Shown piece by piece: positions 45,325-54,697 of a stretch of 64,000 bases of DNA. Origin of the DNA: Candidatus Anammoxibacter sp. (GTDB lineage: Bacteria > Planctomycetota > Brocadiia > Brocadiales > Anammoxibacteraceae); NCBI GenBank assembly GCA_021777055.1, contig JAIQZO010000059.1, positions 1-64,000 of the forward strand, given 5' to 3'. Position 1 is the first letter of the stretch. The number at the start of each line of letters is the position of its first letter. A program made the position numbers and the translations under genes. The notes below the pieces were generated by a model. It was not told the DNA's origin. It did not search any database and worked only from the letters and a program-made list of their open reading frames with translations.

Positions 45325-46404
45325 TTAACCTCTGTCCACACAGTTAAGGTCTTCAAAGGCCGTTTTTACCCTGGCAACCATTGATTTTTCGCCCTCACGC
45401 AACCATTTTCGGGGATCATAATATTTCTTGTTTGGTTTGTCATCTCCATCGGGATTTCCGATCTGACCTTGCAGATAACCTTCTTTACTCTTGTAAAAAT
45501 CCAGAATCCCTTTCCATGTGGCCCACTGGGTATCAGTATCAATATTCATTTTTATCACTCCGTATCCAATTGCTTCCCGAATTTCCTCCTGGGATGAGCC
45601 TGATCCGCCATGAAAAACAAAGTTTACAGGATTGCTGTCTGTATTGCATTTATCCTTAATGAATTTCTGCGAATTAGCCAGGATCTTTGGTGTCAAAGTT
45701 ACATTTCCCGGTTTATAAACACCGTGCACATTACCAAAAGAAGCCGCCACCGTAAAATTGGGCGAAATCACAGATAACCGTTCATATGCCAGAGCCACAT
45801 CTTCAGGTTGCGTATAGAGTTTGGAATTGTCAATGTCGGTATTATCAACGCCGTCTTCCTCTCCGCCGGTAACTCCCAACTCCATCTCAAGGGTCATTCC
45901 AATCTTGGCCATACGTTCCAGATAGTTTTCACAAAGAGCAATATTTTCCTCAATGGGTTCTTCTGATAGATCAAGCATATGAGAACTGTATAGGGGTATG
46001 CCGGTCTGCTGGTAATATTTCTCACCCGCGTCTAAAAGGCCATCTATCCAGGGCAACAATTTTTTTGCAGCATGGTCGGTATGCAAAATCACAGGGACAT
46101 CATAGACTTGCGCCATGGCATGAACATAATGGGCACCAGCGACTCCTCCCGCTATAGCGGCTTTCTCATTTTCGTTGGATAGCCCTTTACCCGCAAAAAA
46201 GCAAGCACCACCATTGGAAAACTGAATAATTACGGGTGAGTTAACTGCAGATGCCGCCTCTAAAACAGAAATTATTGAATTAGTACCTACCACATTTACA
46301 GCTGGTATTGCAAATCCTTCTTCTTTGGCAATCTTAAAAATGGTCCTTGTTTTTTCGCCAGTAATAACCCCAGTACCAACCGCTTCTTTAATTTTATTCA
46401 CCAT
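45325..46404 (-). CDS. fba: Class II fructose-bisphosphate aldolase
   Basis: A 359-residue zinc-dependent aldolase of the FbaA (E. coli-like, class IIA) type. It interconverts fructose-1,6-bisphosphate with dihydroxyacetone phosphate and glyceraldehyde-3-phosphate. Motifs are VILHTDHAAKKLLPWIDGL (zinc His and catalytic Asp), LEMELGVTGGEEDGVDNTDID, AASFGNVHGVYKPGNVTLTP (zinc His), NFVFHGGSGSSQEEIREAI (zinc His, phosphate loop) and KMNIDTDTQWATW. Length and sequence match the E. coli enzyme closely, suggesting lateral transfer or strong conservation. AAAGGAGG precedes the ATG. A class I aldolase lies 2 kb away on the other strand. Confidence 0.97.
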   Translation of the reverse strand: MVNKIKEAVGTGVITGEKTRTIFKIAKEEGFAIPAVNVVGTNSIISVLEAASAVNSPVIIQFSNGGACFFAGKGLSNENEKAAIAGGVAGAHYVHAMAQVYDVPVILHTDHAAKKLLPWIDGLLDAGEKYYQQTGIPLYSSHMLDLSEEPIEENIALCENYLERMAKIGMTLEMELGVTGGEEDGVDNTDIDNSKLYTQPEDVALAYERLSVISPNFTVAASFGNVHGVYKPGNVTLTPKILANSQKFIKDKCNTDSNPVNFVFHGGSGSSQEEIREAIGYGVIKMNIDTDTQWATWKGILDFYKSKEGYLQGQIGNPDGDDKPNKKYYDPRKWLREGEKSMVARVKTAFEDLNCVDRG

Positions 46405-46618
46405 TTATTCTAACCTCCTTTAATGTATAAATATGTTCTGATATAACAACTATACCAAATTCACAGAGACTTATTTTGTTTAGTTATAATAACAGCTTGC
46501 GAGTGCAGAGTTCTCATGTCAAAACCCCTCTTCTTGTAATGCCTATATTATACCAAATCGAAAGCCAAATCTAAGTTTTTATTTACGTTTTATCATTCTC
46601 GAGATTTATTCTTAAGCC

Positions 46619-46768
46619 GTTGGTTCAAATCTCCTGACTTGAACCAAACTGACATTAAGGCAACTCTGTTGCCAGTAATAAGCAATAATATTAAAGAAAT
46701 TTACCAAACTGATACAATACAGGGTATTGTTAAGGTCAGATTAGTTCAAGTCGGAGACTTGAACTAAC
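46619..46768. repeat. MITE-like inverted repeat
   Basis: The left arm 46619-46653 (gttggttcaaatctcctgac, then ttgaaccaaactgac) is complementary to 46735-46768. Each arm is itself a palindrome (ggttcaa...ttgaacc). About 80 bp of AT-rich DNA lies between. Typical of a non-autonomous element. Confidence 0.75.
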
Positions 46769-47416
46769 AATCGTTTTTATGACCTCTTAACTCTTATTTT
46801 TCCTCCTCTGCATGGACAGGGGAAAATGCAGAAAAAATACCTAAACATAAGACAACGATAACAAATACTAAATTTACGTTTCATTTTAAGATGATAAACC
46901 CTTTATAGAAAAGGCAACAATTCCTATAATCATAAGTGTAGCGCTAAAATTTTTTTTAAAATTATAACAATCTAAATATAATTATTGAAATTGAAAAGTT
47001 ATTTATTTATTATTCCTACGTAACAATGCATGAAACCTTAACAGACATTCTAACGGTTGAACCAGAGAAAATTTAGTGTTTTCCGCTCTTATATTTAATC
47101 AGAATTTGTTTAATCATATTGAACCAAACCGGATGTGCAGCATTAGCTGCGTAGAAGATGCCGTGATGGAGAGGTATTTAATGCATTTATCTGATGCAAT
47201 AGAAATAGCTATATTAGTAACAAACAAAGCTTTCCATAAAATGACAGCCAAGGCCGTCTTACGTTACGGGGCTCGTATCACCAGCCTTATAATTACGCTG
47301 CGAAAAACCGGGAACAGTGCCAATACTGTTCGGCACGGCACTTGATTTAAAGCTGTAATGATGAAACCCGTTAGTAAATACTTTACAAAATTAGCGTAGT
47401 AATATGAGTGTGTGAG
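46769..47416. other. Intergenic region, no supported gene
   Basis: An open frame at 47076-47345 (90 codons) has no ribosome site and no recognisable family, so I leave it uncalled. Its 3' part and the sequence ggaacagtgccaatactgtt suggest decayed mobile-element DNA upstream of the transposase relic. Confidence 0.45.
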
Positions 47417-47740
47417 TTACTGAGTGAGCGCACAACCAAGAATGCGTTTGAACCAACGAAAAAAAAGCTCTATTTGCCAGCGGTAACGATAGATGAGAGC
47501 AATAAGCTCTGCAGGCAAATTTATACGATTTGTGGTAATTAAGAGTGTATGTTCTGGTGATATAGTTAATAATTATATAAAGATAATTGCCCCACTCGAA
47601 ACCCTAAAAAGGCCTAATTTTTTGTTAACGAATAAAAAATTAGATATAGTGATGAATAATGAACCATTTTATCATATAATGTTACGAAGTATTGGCAGGG
47701 TGAAAATATTCCTTGGTAATAAAGTAAGATCCTAAAAGTA
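47417..47740 (-). pseudogene. Relic of an IS4-family transposase (C-terminal part)
   Basis: Read on the minus strand, about 105 codons give FVTLYDKNGSLFITIS, an in-frame stop, then SPEHTLLITTNRINLPAELI and LIYRYRWQIELFFRWFKRIL, ending in GCALTQ stop. The YRYRWQIELFFRWFK stretch is the Y-R-E-K signature of IS4-type DDE transposases, with its catalytic Glu. The N-terminal DDE domain and the usual C-terminal tail are missing. The opposite-strand open frame at 47493-47735 is only its shadow. Confidence 0.8.
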
Positions 47741-47889
47741 AAAGAGATTCAGTGTTATCTCAAAAGATGTAAATAAGTGATGTTTGAATTTTAGATAAGG
47801 TAATATAAAGATAGTCGATATCTATCAATTTGAAGGAGAGATTGTTCGAAAGAAAATTGCACCTCCCAATTGATGTATGGATGTACATA

Positions 47890-48145
47890 GCGCAGCGAAG
47901 CCGCAATCAAAATACGAGATTCTAGATACTGGATAGAGGCAAATAGTTCAATTTCTATCTTTCTTGTCAAGATGCAACATAAAAAGAGGCGAATTTAATT
48001 TGAGATATAACGTTTTAAGGCGTTTAAATAAATCATCAAACCTCTAGTCTCAAGTAACCAGTAACTGTGCTGTTACAAAGGACTTAACAATGCCCTGTAA
48101 AAATTTCTTTCTAAAAAAGAAGTTTTTACAGGGTAATACTATATT
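47890..48145. repeat. Modular palindromic repeat, copy 3
   Basis: gaagccgcaatcaaaatacgag, core with cttgtcaagatgcaacat in the same orientation as copies 2 and 4, tgctgttacaaaggactta, then a strong hairpin (ccctgtaaaaatttctttct facing gaagtttttacaggg, about 48092-48134). Diverged more than the other copies. Confidence 0.78.
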
Positions 48146-48146
48146 G

Positions 48147-48300
48147 AAGAATAATGCGGGCTTGAAAAACAAATAAACATGAGCTACCTTTGGCGTAAAT
48201 GAAATCGTTGTCAATAAGGCGGTTTTACGTCTAAGTGGTTAAATCAAGGTGAATAACGACTTTAAGAAGAGTGTTGGCAATATCTGCTTCTGCTTTCGAT
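48147..48300 (+). pseudogene. Relic of a RAYT-type transposase tail (copy a)
   Basis: About 50 codons on the plus strand read KNNAGLKNK, stop, then ATFGVNEIVVNKAVLRLSG, stop, IKVNNDFKKSVGNI. They match the C-terminal helix-turn-helix tail of REP-associated Y1 transposases (KNxEIGxxFGxxxSAVxKAxxRLxxxxxxDxxLxxxV). Two or more in-frame stops. A homologous relic is at 50604-50775. Confidence 0.6.
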
Positions 48301-48449
48301 GTCAAATCTCAAGGTTTTCCTATCAATTCAAGTTTCTTTTTTTGTGAGAACATTATATGCATATCTTGTTACTGTGTAAGAATTTTAATTTTCCGTTCAG
48401 AGACTAATGAACATTTTATTTCCATTTTTATAGGTAAGAAGTGACAATT

Positions 48450-49514
48450 ATGAGCTTAGATAAAATAACAGAATTACTTGGTGACAAATCTGATAGCCTA
48501 TTAAACCACAAAGCCAAAGTTTCAAAAGATTTATTACATCTTCCTGGTGGTGATTTTATTGACCGTATTATGGCAGACACTGATCGACCTGTTCCTGTAT
48601 TGAGAAGTCTGCAAAGTATCTTTTCACACGGCAGATTAGCGGACACAGGTTATGTCTCTATCCTACCTGTTGACCAGGGGATTGAACATTCAGCTGGAGC
48701 ATCCTTTGCCCCGAATCCCGCATATTTTGACCCTGACAATATAGTTAAACTTGCAATGGATGGAGGGTGTAACGCTGTGGCTTCAACTCTTGGTGTTCTT
48801 GGTAGCGTTGCTAGGAAGTATGCGCATAAAATACCGTTTATTCTAAAAATAAATCACAATGAGTTAATGACGTACCCTAACAAATTTGATCAGATAATGT
48901 TTGCTTCAATTGAACAGGCCAGAGATATGGGTGCTGTGGCAGTTGGCGCGACGATATATTTTGGATCAGATGAAGCAACGAGACAGATTGTTGAAGTCAG
49001 CGAAATGTTCAACATTGCGCACAGTATGGGAATGGGAACAATACTATGGTGTTATTTACGTAACTCATCATTTAAGAAAGATGGAGTAGATCATCACACT
49101 TCAGCAGATTTAACAGGCCAGGCAAACCATCTAGGTGTAACAATTCAAGCAGATATTATAAAACAGAAACTCCCTGAACAAAATGGTGGTTACCCTGCCA
49201 TGAATAAAGATGCTAGTTATGGTAAAACTCACAACAAAATATATACAGAACTATCATCTGACCATCCAATTGATTTGACGCGTTTACAGGTAATGCATTG
49301 CTACATGGGACGGGCCGGATTAATAAACTCAGGTGGTGCATCTGGAGAAAACGATCTTGCTCAGGCAGTTGAAACTGCAGTCATAAATAAACGTGCAGGT
49401 GGTACTGGACTCATAAGTGGACGTAAAGCCTTTCAGAAACCAATGAAAGAAGGTATTGAACTGTTAAATTCAATACAGGATGTCTATCTTGAAGATGGTG
49501 TAACTATTGCATAG
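48450..49514 (+). CDS. fbaB: Class I fructose-bisphosphate aldolase (FbaB type)
   Basis: About 354 residues from the ATG at 48450 (a GTG at 48441 is the alternative). A Schiff-base aldolase of the DhnA/FbaB family, very close in layout to E. coli Fba[127 protein letters not shown] and [22 protein letters not shown]. In enterobacteria FbaB supports gluconeogenesis and the class II enzyme glycolysis. Both classes are encoded here within 4 kb on opposite strands. Confidence 0.96.
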   Translation: MSLDKITELLGDKSDSLLNHKAKVSKDLLHLPGGDFIDRIMADTDRPVPVLRSLQSIFSHGRLADTGYVSILPVDQGIEHSAGASFAPNPAYFDPDNIVKLAMDGGCNAVASTLGVLGSVARKYAHKIPFILKINHNELMTYPNKFDQIMFASIEQARDMGAVAVGATIYFGSDEATRQIVEVSEMFNIAHSMGMGTILWCYLRNSSFKKDGVDHHTSADLTGQANHLGVTIQADIIKQKLPEQNGGYPAMNKDASYGKTHNKIYTELSSDHPIDLTRLQVMHCYMGRAGLINSGGASGENDLAQAVETAVINKRAGGTGLISGRKAFQKPMKEGIELLNSIQDVYLEDGVTIA

Positions 49515-49642
49515 AGATTTTTCCGGTATTATAAAATTAATATTTTCTAAATTGTACGGTTCAGTGAATTCATTTGCCATTGGTCGTTGCAACATCAATC
49601 GCCTTCAATGAGTTACTAACCATGAGTCCAGGAAATGAGAAA

Positions 49643-50167
49643 ATGAAGAATCTTATTGTCAATCTGAAGTTATGGCCTGTGTTACAACCGATATTATTTC
49701 CGGTTTTGGTTTTTTGTTGTGTTTTGGCTATTTTGGGATCAAATCAGGTTCAGGCAGATAACGGTACGGTACGGAATTTTGGAAAACAATGTGCGGGTAC
49801 TTATCTCGTTGATGTAAGTAATGGTAATATAGATCTGTGGTCCTTTACCAGTGATGGTGTTTTCTTTGGCACCAGTTCCGGGCAAGGGATTTTTAATTTT
49901 AGTGATTTTCAAGGAGCTTGGAAGAAAACAAGCCATCAAGAAATTATAGGGACGGTTTTGGACTTCTCTTTTGGTGATGGCGGGGAGTTAATTAATGTTG
50001 CTCGATTTGATGTGACACTTCGCTTTTTGGATAGAAAATGTGAAGAAGTTGAGGGAGAAATAATTCTCCGGTTTTTTGAATTAGACGAAAACCCACTTGA
50101 TATAAATTCGGATAATGGAGATCCTCTTGAATTCACATTCATAGGTCGACGTGTAACCGTTAATTGA
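49643..50167 (+). CDS. Secreted protein of unknown function
   Basis: 174 residues from the ATG at 49643 (AGGA about 10 bp upstream); in-frame ATGs at 49574 and 49622 are alternatives. A long hydrophobic signal (about 12-34, LFPVLVFCCVLAILGS) ends near VQADNGTV. The mature part is beta-rich with two cysteines (KQCAGTYLVDVSNGNIDLWSF, DRKCEEVEGEIILRFFELDENP). It begins after CAGTY, like small lipocalin-like or jellyroll secreted proteins, but no family is recognised. It follows the aldolase by 128 bp on the same strand. Confidence 0.65.
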   Translation: MKNLIVNLKLWPVLQPILFPVLVFCCVLAILGSNQVQADNGTVRNFGKQCAGTYLVDVSNGNIDLWSFTSDGVFFGTSSGQGIFNFSDFQGAWKKTSHQEIIGTVLDFSFGDGGELINVARFDVTLRFLDRKCEEVEGEIILRFFELDENPLDINSDNGDPLEFTFIGRRVTVN

Positions 50168-50603
50168 CTACTTTGTGGAACCAAGGAGTGTACCGTATTT
50201 TAGGGTAATTGGTTACAATGTTGTATAAACAAACGTCTATTTTCAGTTGGCTGGTTGAAAATGGACGCCATAATTCATAACCAATTTTTTGAGCAGATAA
50301 ACGGGACAATTCAATGTTAAAACTCTAATCTAATTTAAGTTTTTATGAAGAGATGATAACTTGAAGAAACTTTCTTATTCGAACTGGTTCTGGGATTCTG
50401 GCTTTAAGTAGTTTAAAGTGTGTAAGTCCTTGTTTGCTCTATCTGCCAAAAACATAATTGAAGTAGCACCTTTTCAGGGAAGGTATAAATGTGTTATAAT
50501 AGAAAATAATGGTAATAGTAGATAATTATAAAATAGAAAAGGAGTGATTATTTATAAGAAAAAGTCGCATACTGCGCACCGATAGAACCTACAGACGTTG
50601 GTA

Positions 50604-50775
50604 TGTATATATTGAAAAATAGTGCTGGGTTAAAAATAAAGAGATATGAGATGTTTTTGCTGTAAGTGAAAGTGCGGTTAATAAGGCTACTTTACACCTA
50701 AGCGGTCAAATCAATATGAAGAAAGACCAGATGAATAAAATAGACAAGACTGTGGATTCTGTTTTCAAGGTCTGA
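50604..50775 (+). pseudogene. Relic of a RAYT-type transposase tail (copy b)
   Basis: Plus strand, one frameshift: LKNSAGLK, shift, KEI, stop, DVFAVSESAVNKATLHLSGQ, INMKKDQMNKIDKTVDSVFKV, stop. Homologous to copy a at 48147-48300 and to the DNA-binding tail of REP-associated transposases. No catalytic HUH domain was found upstream. The rest of 50168-50963 holds no gene I can support. Confidence 0.6.
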
Positions 50776-50963
50776 GTCTATACCTTTCCCCGGCCTAGCA
50801 AATACCTCCAATGCGAAGCGCTAATGCCGCTTGCCAGAGGTAATTTGTGACTTGCTGAATAACGATAGCATTTTTCTGCTATGATAAGTGTTGTTGTTAA
50901 AGAGTGCAGTAGAATGTTAGAATACATCAGTTTAATTAATATTAATTTAATGAGGAAAAATAG

Positions 50964-51167
50964 ATGAGTACAGGTACAGTAAAGTGGTTCAATGCAGATA
51001 AAGGTTTTGGTTTTATTACTCCAGACGACGGTGACAAAGATTTGTTTGTTCATCATTCTGAAATCCAGAGCGATGGCTATGCAACTCTCAATGATGGCCA
51101 GAAAGTAGAATACGATGTTGGGCAAGGTCAGAAGGGGCCGTGTGCAAACAACGTTGTGGCTGTCTGA
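50964..51167 (+). CDS. cspA: Cold-shock protein
   Basis: A 67-residue single OB-fold nucleic-acid chaperone. [23 protein letters not shown] contains RNP1 (KGFGFI); [15 protein letters not shown] contains RNP2 (LFVHH). The C-terminus [19 protein letters not shown] is of the CspA type common in Gammaproteobacteria. GAGG lies about 9 bp before the ATG. Cold-shock genes often have long structured leaders; an AT-rich leader precedes the gene, but no specific cold box was identified. Confidence 0.96.
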   Translation: MSTGTVKWFNADKGFGFITPDDGDKDLFVHHSEIQSDGYATLNDGQKVEYDVGQGQKGPCANNVVAV

Positions 51168-51204
51168 TTAGATTAAGCAGCTAAAGTAGAAACATATAAC
51201 AAGA

Positions 51205-51400
51205 CAATTTGGCATGGACGGCTTTTTGAGACGTTCACTTCCGCTTACAGCGCTCCAAACCGCTGGTTAATTATCGCGTTGGCTACCTCGTTCGGTAGCT
51301 AACGTCCGGTTGAAGAGTGCCCAATTTTAAGAAGCATTTCTTTTTTCGCTAGGTCCTCAACAATCGGTTTGCAAGAGACACGCTTAATGTGTGTCTCAAA
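51205..51400. repeat. GC-richer hairpin cluster, attC-like in appearance
   Basis: The stem cgttggctacc (51277-51287) with ggtagctaacg (51294-51304), one mismatch and a 6-nt loop, is embedded in a stretch starting aacaagacaatttggcatgg. A second hairpin gagacac/gtgtctc lies at 51375-51397. The layout recalls integron attC-type recombination sites between cassette-like genes, but the exact RYYYAAC and GTTRRRY boxes are not satisfied. Confidence 0.35.
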
Positions 51401-51664
51401 TCCTGGAGTTAGGTTTTACAAAGACTTATGATTGTACTAATTTAGGCATAAAGGATAATGTATACTCTCGTAAGTAATATAGTGGCTTTGGCCCGTTATT
51501 TTGTGTTTTCATGTAGATCCTGGTAATGGTAGTTGCACTACTGATAAAGGAACTTTGAGGATGCCATGTTTGGAAAATTATCCTGTAACTTACATAATTC
51601 TAAGTGACGTTTCTATAAATCTTGTTGATTAGTAGGCACAATATCATCTTTTCATTGGAGGAAT

Positions 51665-52687
51665 ATGGCAAAACGTAAGTTGACCAGGCGTCAAGCCTGG
51701 CGAGTGAAAAAAATCCAGGAAGAGCGCACTGCTCGGGCCAATAAGCGTGCCGGGCTTGTAGACCAACAAATAAGCGAAGGGAAACTAGGCAATGAGCAAG
51801 TGGGCCTGGTTATTGCCCATTACGGCAGTCAGGTAGATGTGGAGAGCACACAAGGGGTGGATGTTGGTAATATAGTTCGTTGTCATCTGCGGACTAACCT
51901 CGACAGGATAGTTACCGGAGATAAGATTATATGGCAGGCCGGAAATCCTACTGGTGTGGTTGTGTCCACTCTGCCACGTGAAACCGAACTATCCCGCCCT
52001 GACATTTATGGCCAGCTGCGACCAATAGCGGCCAATATCGATTACATCGTGATTGTTCTTGCTCCACTGCCAGAACCCCATGCCCATTTGATTGATCGCT
52101 ATCTTGTAGCTGCAGAGTCTGTATCAATTAAACCGTTAATTCTTTTCAATAAAGTTGATTTGATAGACGATAATAATCGATTACAAATTGAGCAACTACT
52201 TTCTATTTATCCCAAAATTGGCTACCAGGTGCTGGAAGCGTCCACCCAAACCATGAATGGATTAAGTGAATTAAAAGCCGTACTTAAAGACCATACTAGT
52301 GTGTTTGTTGGACAATCGGGAGTAGGGAAATCCTCTTTAATAAAAGCCCTGTTACCCGGTGTTGATATTAAAGTCGGCGAACTGTCAGAAAGGTATGCCG
52401 AAGGTACCCACACCACAACTACTGCCAAATTATTTCATTTCCCTGATGGTGGCGACTTGGTAGACTCACCGGGGGTTCGTGAATTCGGCCTCTGGCATAT
52501 GGAACGAGAACAAGTTCTTGATGGTTTTATAGAAATTCGACCGTTCCTTGGCAACTGTAAATTTCGGAACTGCAAACATCAAAGTGAGCCTGGCTGTGAA
52601 CTGCTAGCCGCACTGGAACGTGGTGAAATAAGCGAACGTAGGATGGCCAGCTTTGAAGCTATCGCCTGTTCTTTAGATTCGTTGTAA
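51665..52687 (+). CDS. rsgA: Ribosome small-subunit GTPase RsgA
   Basis: A 340-residue circularly permuted GTPase that assists late 30S assembly. An N-terminal basic tail (MAKRKLTRRQAWRVKKIQEERTARANKRAG) precedes an OB domain. The GTPase motifs are in permuted order: G4 LFNKVDLI, G5-like LEASTQT, G1 GQSGVGKSSLI, G2 region GTHTTTTAKL and G3 DSPGVREFGL. The C-terminal zinc knuckle is CKFRNCKHQSEPGC. GGAGG precedes the ATG. The N-terminal tail is characteristic of gammaproteobacterial RsgA, and the gene is more GC-rich than the dcw genes, so lateral acquisition is plausible. Confidence 0.96.
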   Translation: MAKRKLTRRQAWRVKKIQEERTARANKRAGLVDQQISEGKLGNEQVGLVIAHYGSQVDVESTQGVDVGNIVRCHLRTNLDRIVTGDKIIWQAGNPTGVVVSTLPRETELSRPDIYGQLRPIAANIDYIVIVLAPLPEPHAHLIDRYLVAAESVSIKPLILFNKVDLIDDNNRLQIEQLLSIYPKIGYQVLEASTQTMNGLSELKAVLKDHTSVFVGQSGVGKSSLIKALLPGVDIKVGELSERYAEGTHTTTTAKLFHFPDGGDLVDSPGVREFGLWHMEREQVLDGFIEIRPFLGNCKFRNCKHQSEPGCELLAALERGEISERRMASFEAIACSLDSL

Positions 52688-52802
52688 GGTTTGGCGACTG
52701 GGCAGAAAAACAGAGAAAATATACAGAAAGAATACACAGGAAAAATTAAGATCAAAAACTCTAATGAGATAGCTTTCTGGACTGAGAAGGCAAGAAAACA
52801 TC

Positions 52803-52828
52803 TGGGGGCAATACTTTATCACCCCCAA
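52803..52828. terminator. Possible bidirectional terminator
   Basis: tggggg facing ccccca with a loop of about 13 nt, between the convergent rsgA and ferritin-like genes. T-runs are weak on both sides. Confidence 0.3.
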
Positions 52829-52860
52829 AAGCTTTCATAATAATTACAAACTAAAAAACG

Positions 52861-53787
52861 TTAAATAATTGGGAAATCTTTTTCTTTTATTGCCTCATGC
52901 GTTCTTCTCCATTGATTGAGATGGTCCCATTCACTCTCTATCATCTCCCATATAACCTCTTTCAGTTTGGAGTTAGTACACTTTCCCTCAAGCTCAAGAT
53001 ATCTTTGTAAACTATTTTTCTCTTCTTTAATTGCCAGATCCAGAGCAAAAAGAGCATCTGAGTCATTCTTGATGTTTGAAATCTGTTTAGGATTGTCTTC
53101 TACAACTGGTTTTTCCTTAGTTAATCTATAATACTCACTCTCAAGCTTTTTTACATGCATCTCTTCTTCCCAAGCCATATGTTGGAATGCATGCATTCCG
53201 TCTATTATATCCACACTATTAATGGCATTATTATAAAATGAAAACGCTTTTTTTTCAGATTGTAACGCAATCTTTATAATTTCTATATCATCTTTAGTAA
53301 AACTATAAACTTCGTCCCCGGGGCGATTCCCTTTAACATCGTAGCCAAGCACGTCCTTATATATGGCTCTCCATTTTTCAAGATGTTTTTTTTCATCACT
53401 GAGTAAGGTTTCAAATAACTTGCCTGTTTCAGAATCATTATACCTCTCAAAAAGATCATTATACATTTTGATGCTTGACGACTCCTCTTTTATTGCCACG
53501 TCAAGTGCGGTAACGACATCAATATCTAACATTGGCAATGCAATACCACCGAATTTACAGTGATCATACTCAATCTTTTCAGCCCCTCCAAGCTTCTCGT
53601 ACTCTTTCTTTAACCAGTTAACATGCTTTTCCTCTTCCCACATCATGTCCTGGAAAGCATGCATACAACTTGTTAGGTTGACGGAAATTGACGAATGTGA
53701 ATAAAATTCATATGATATCATTTCTGAAATAAGCGCTGTTTTGATATCCTCTAAAACCATATTTGTATTTCCAGTATTAGCATTCAT
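52861..53787 (-). CDS. Double ferritin-like (rubrerythrin-type) diiron protein
   Basis: 308 residues from the ATG at 53787, where GGGAGGG lies upstream; a longer frame to 53856 has no site. Two tandem ferritin-like four-helix domains of about 150 residues each. Each has Glu/His iron ligands: first domain EMISYEFYSHSS, MMWEEEKHVNWL, AIKEESSSIKMY and DEKKHLEKW; second domain ALQSEKKAFSFY, MAWEEEMHVKKLE, AIKEEKNSLQRY and ESEWDHLNQW. No rubredoxin CxxC domain. Such proteins act in peroxide or oxygen detoxification or iron handling. The duplication makes a single chain with two diiron sites. The final ligand in the second domain keeps the ExxxxH pattern. Confidence 0.85.
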   Translation of the reverse strand: MNANTGNTNMVLEDIKTALISEMISYEFYSHSSISVNLTSCMHAFQDMMWEEEKHVNWLKKEYEKLGGAEKIEYDHCKFGGIALPMLDIDVVTALDVAIKEESSSIKMYNDLFERYNDSETGKLFETLLSDEKKHLEKWRAIYKDVLGYDVKGNRPGDEVYSFTKDDIEIIKIALQSEKKAFSFYNNAINSVDIIDGMHAFQHMAWEEEMHVKKLESEYYRLTKEKPVVEDNPKQISNIKNDSDALFALDLAIKEEKNSLQRYLELEGKCTNSKLKEVIWEMIESEWDHLNQWRRTHEAIKEKDFPII

Positions 53788-54262
53788 ATTTCCCTCCCTT
53801 TCTATCGTGGCTCTTTCACAACAAAATGACCTATAAATATAAGTTAGTTGTAACATTTACAATAAATTTATACTGAGGCCCTGTCCATAAATTAAATTGA
53901 TTTTAGCTTTGTAAACAGTATCAACTTTGGACCAATCTTCAATCTGTGAATCCGCAACATGGTATAGGCTGCGTTTACGGTTCCCTCCGATCTGGCTGTA
54001 AAAATTTGATTCAACCATATACGTAATGAAATCCCATTAAACTATGTCGACCTCCCTAGTTTAAGAGTATCACAATATTCGCTAAAATACTATTTTTTAA
54101 ATCTTTCAGCCCTATTAAATGAATTAATCATTATGCTTCATATAAAGTATGTGGCAAACGGAACCTGTTGTTTGTACGTATTTTCAGATACGCTGAGATT
54201 GGGGGATAATTATTTATCAAGAATAAGGTCAAAAAGAGATATGGTCATTGAACTCACCACAC
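53788..54262. other. Intergenic region, nothing recognised
   Basis: AT-rich. No palindromic element or coding signal was found between the ferritin-like gene and the zinc-finger relic. Confidence 0.45.
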
Positions 54263-54658
54263 TGCCTACACTGAGGCCACTGCCAAGGCTATTTTAAACT
54301 ACTGCAAAAGAAGTATGGAAAGCAAGGCGGAATATATGGCACGCAGTAGACTGGCAGAAAAATTTATGCTTTTAAAGTCGTTTCGTAAGCTAAAAGCACT
54401 ACTACTTCTAATAAAGGTTACAAACGGAAAAAGCAACCTTAATGGAAAAGTACACGACATGGATTTTGAACACTAGAAGCAATGCCAAGCATGTGGTGGA
54501 GCAGGCCAACTAAATTGAACCTTCTGTGTATGTACTGGCGGACGTTTTGAATTACTGATAGATTATGACTGTGATAATAACCTCATTTGCTGTGATGAAT
54601 GGGGGGATTGTTATTCTTGCTCAGGAGGACAAACAGCTAGTACTGCGTCATTGTTCTA
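54263..54658 (+). pseudogene. Decayed Cys-rich (zinc-finger-like) coding sequence
   Basis: About 130 plus-strand codons with two in-frame stops. A Lys/Ala-rich helical part (TEATAKAILNYCKRSMESKA, MARSRLAEKFMLLKSFRKLK) is followed by QCQACGGAGQLN, stop, TFCVCTGGRFELLIDYDCD and CCDEWGDCYSCSGG. The CxxCGGxG pattern resembles DnaJ-type or phage zinc-binding modules. No start codon with a ribosome site is in frame. Likely a dead accessory gene. Confidence 0.45.
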
Positions 54659-54697
54659 ATGACTGGTATGATTTCTTAAGCTTTATCCGTTGTACCT

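Noticed and set aside
47076..47345. 90-codon plus-strand frame
   Set aside because: Weak start, no recognisable domain, lies in a region of decayed mobile DNA; could be revisited if conserved.
51205..51400. A bona fide integron attC site
   Set aside because: The stem-loop is suggestive but the RYYYAAC and GTTRRRY core boxes do not match and no integrase is seen; kept only as a low-confidence repeat.
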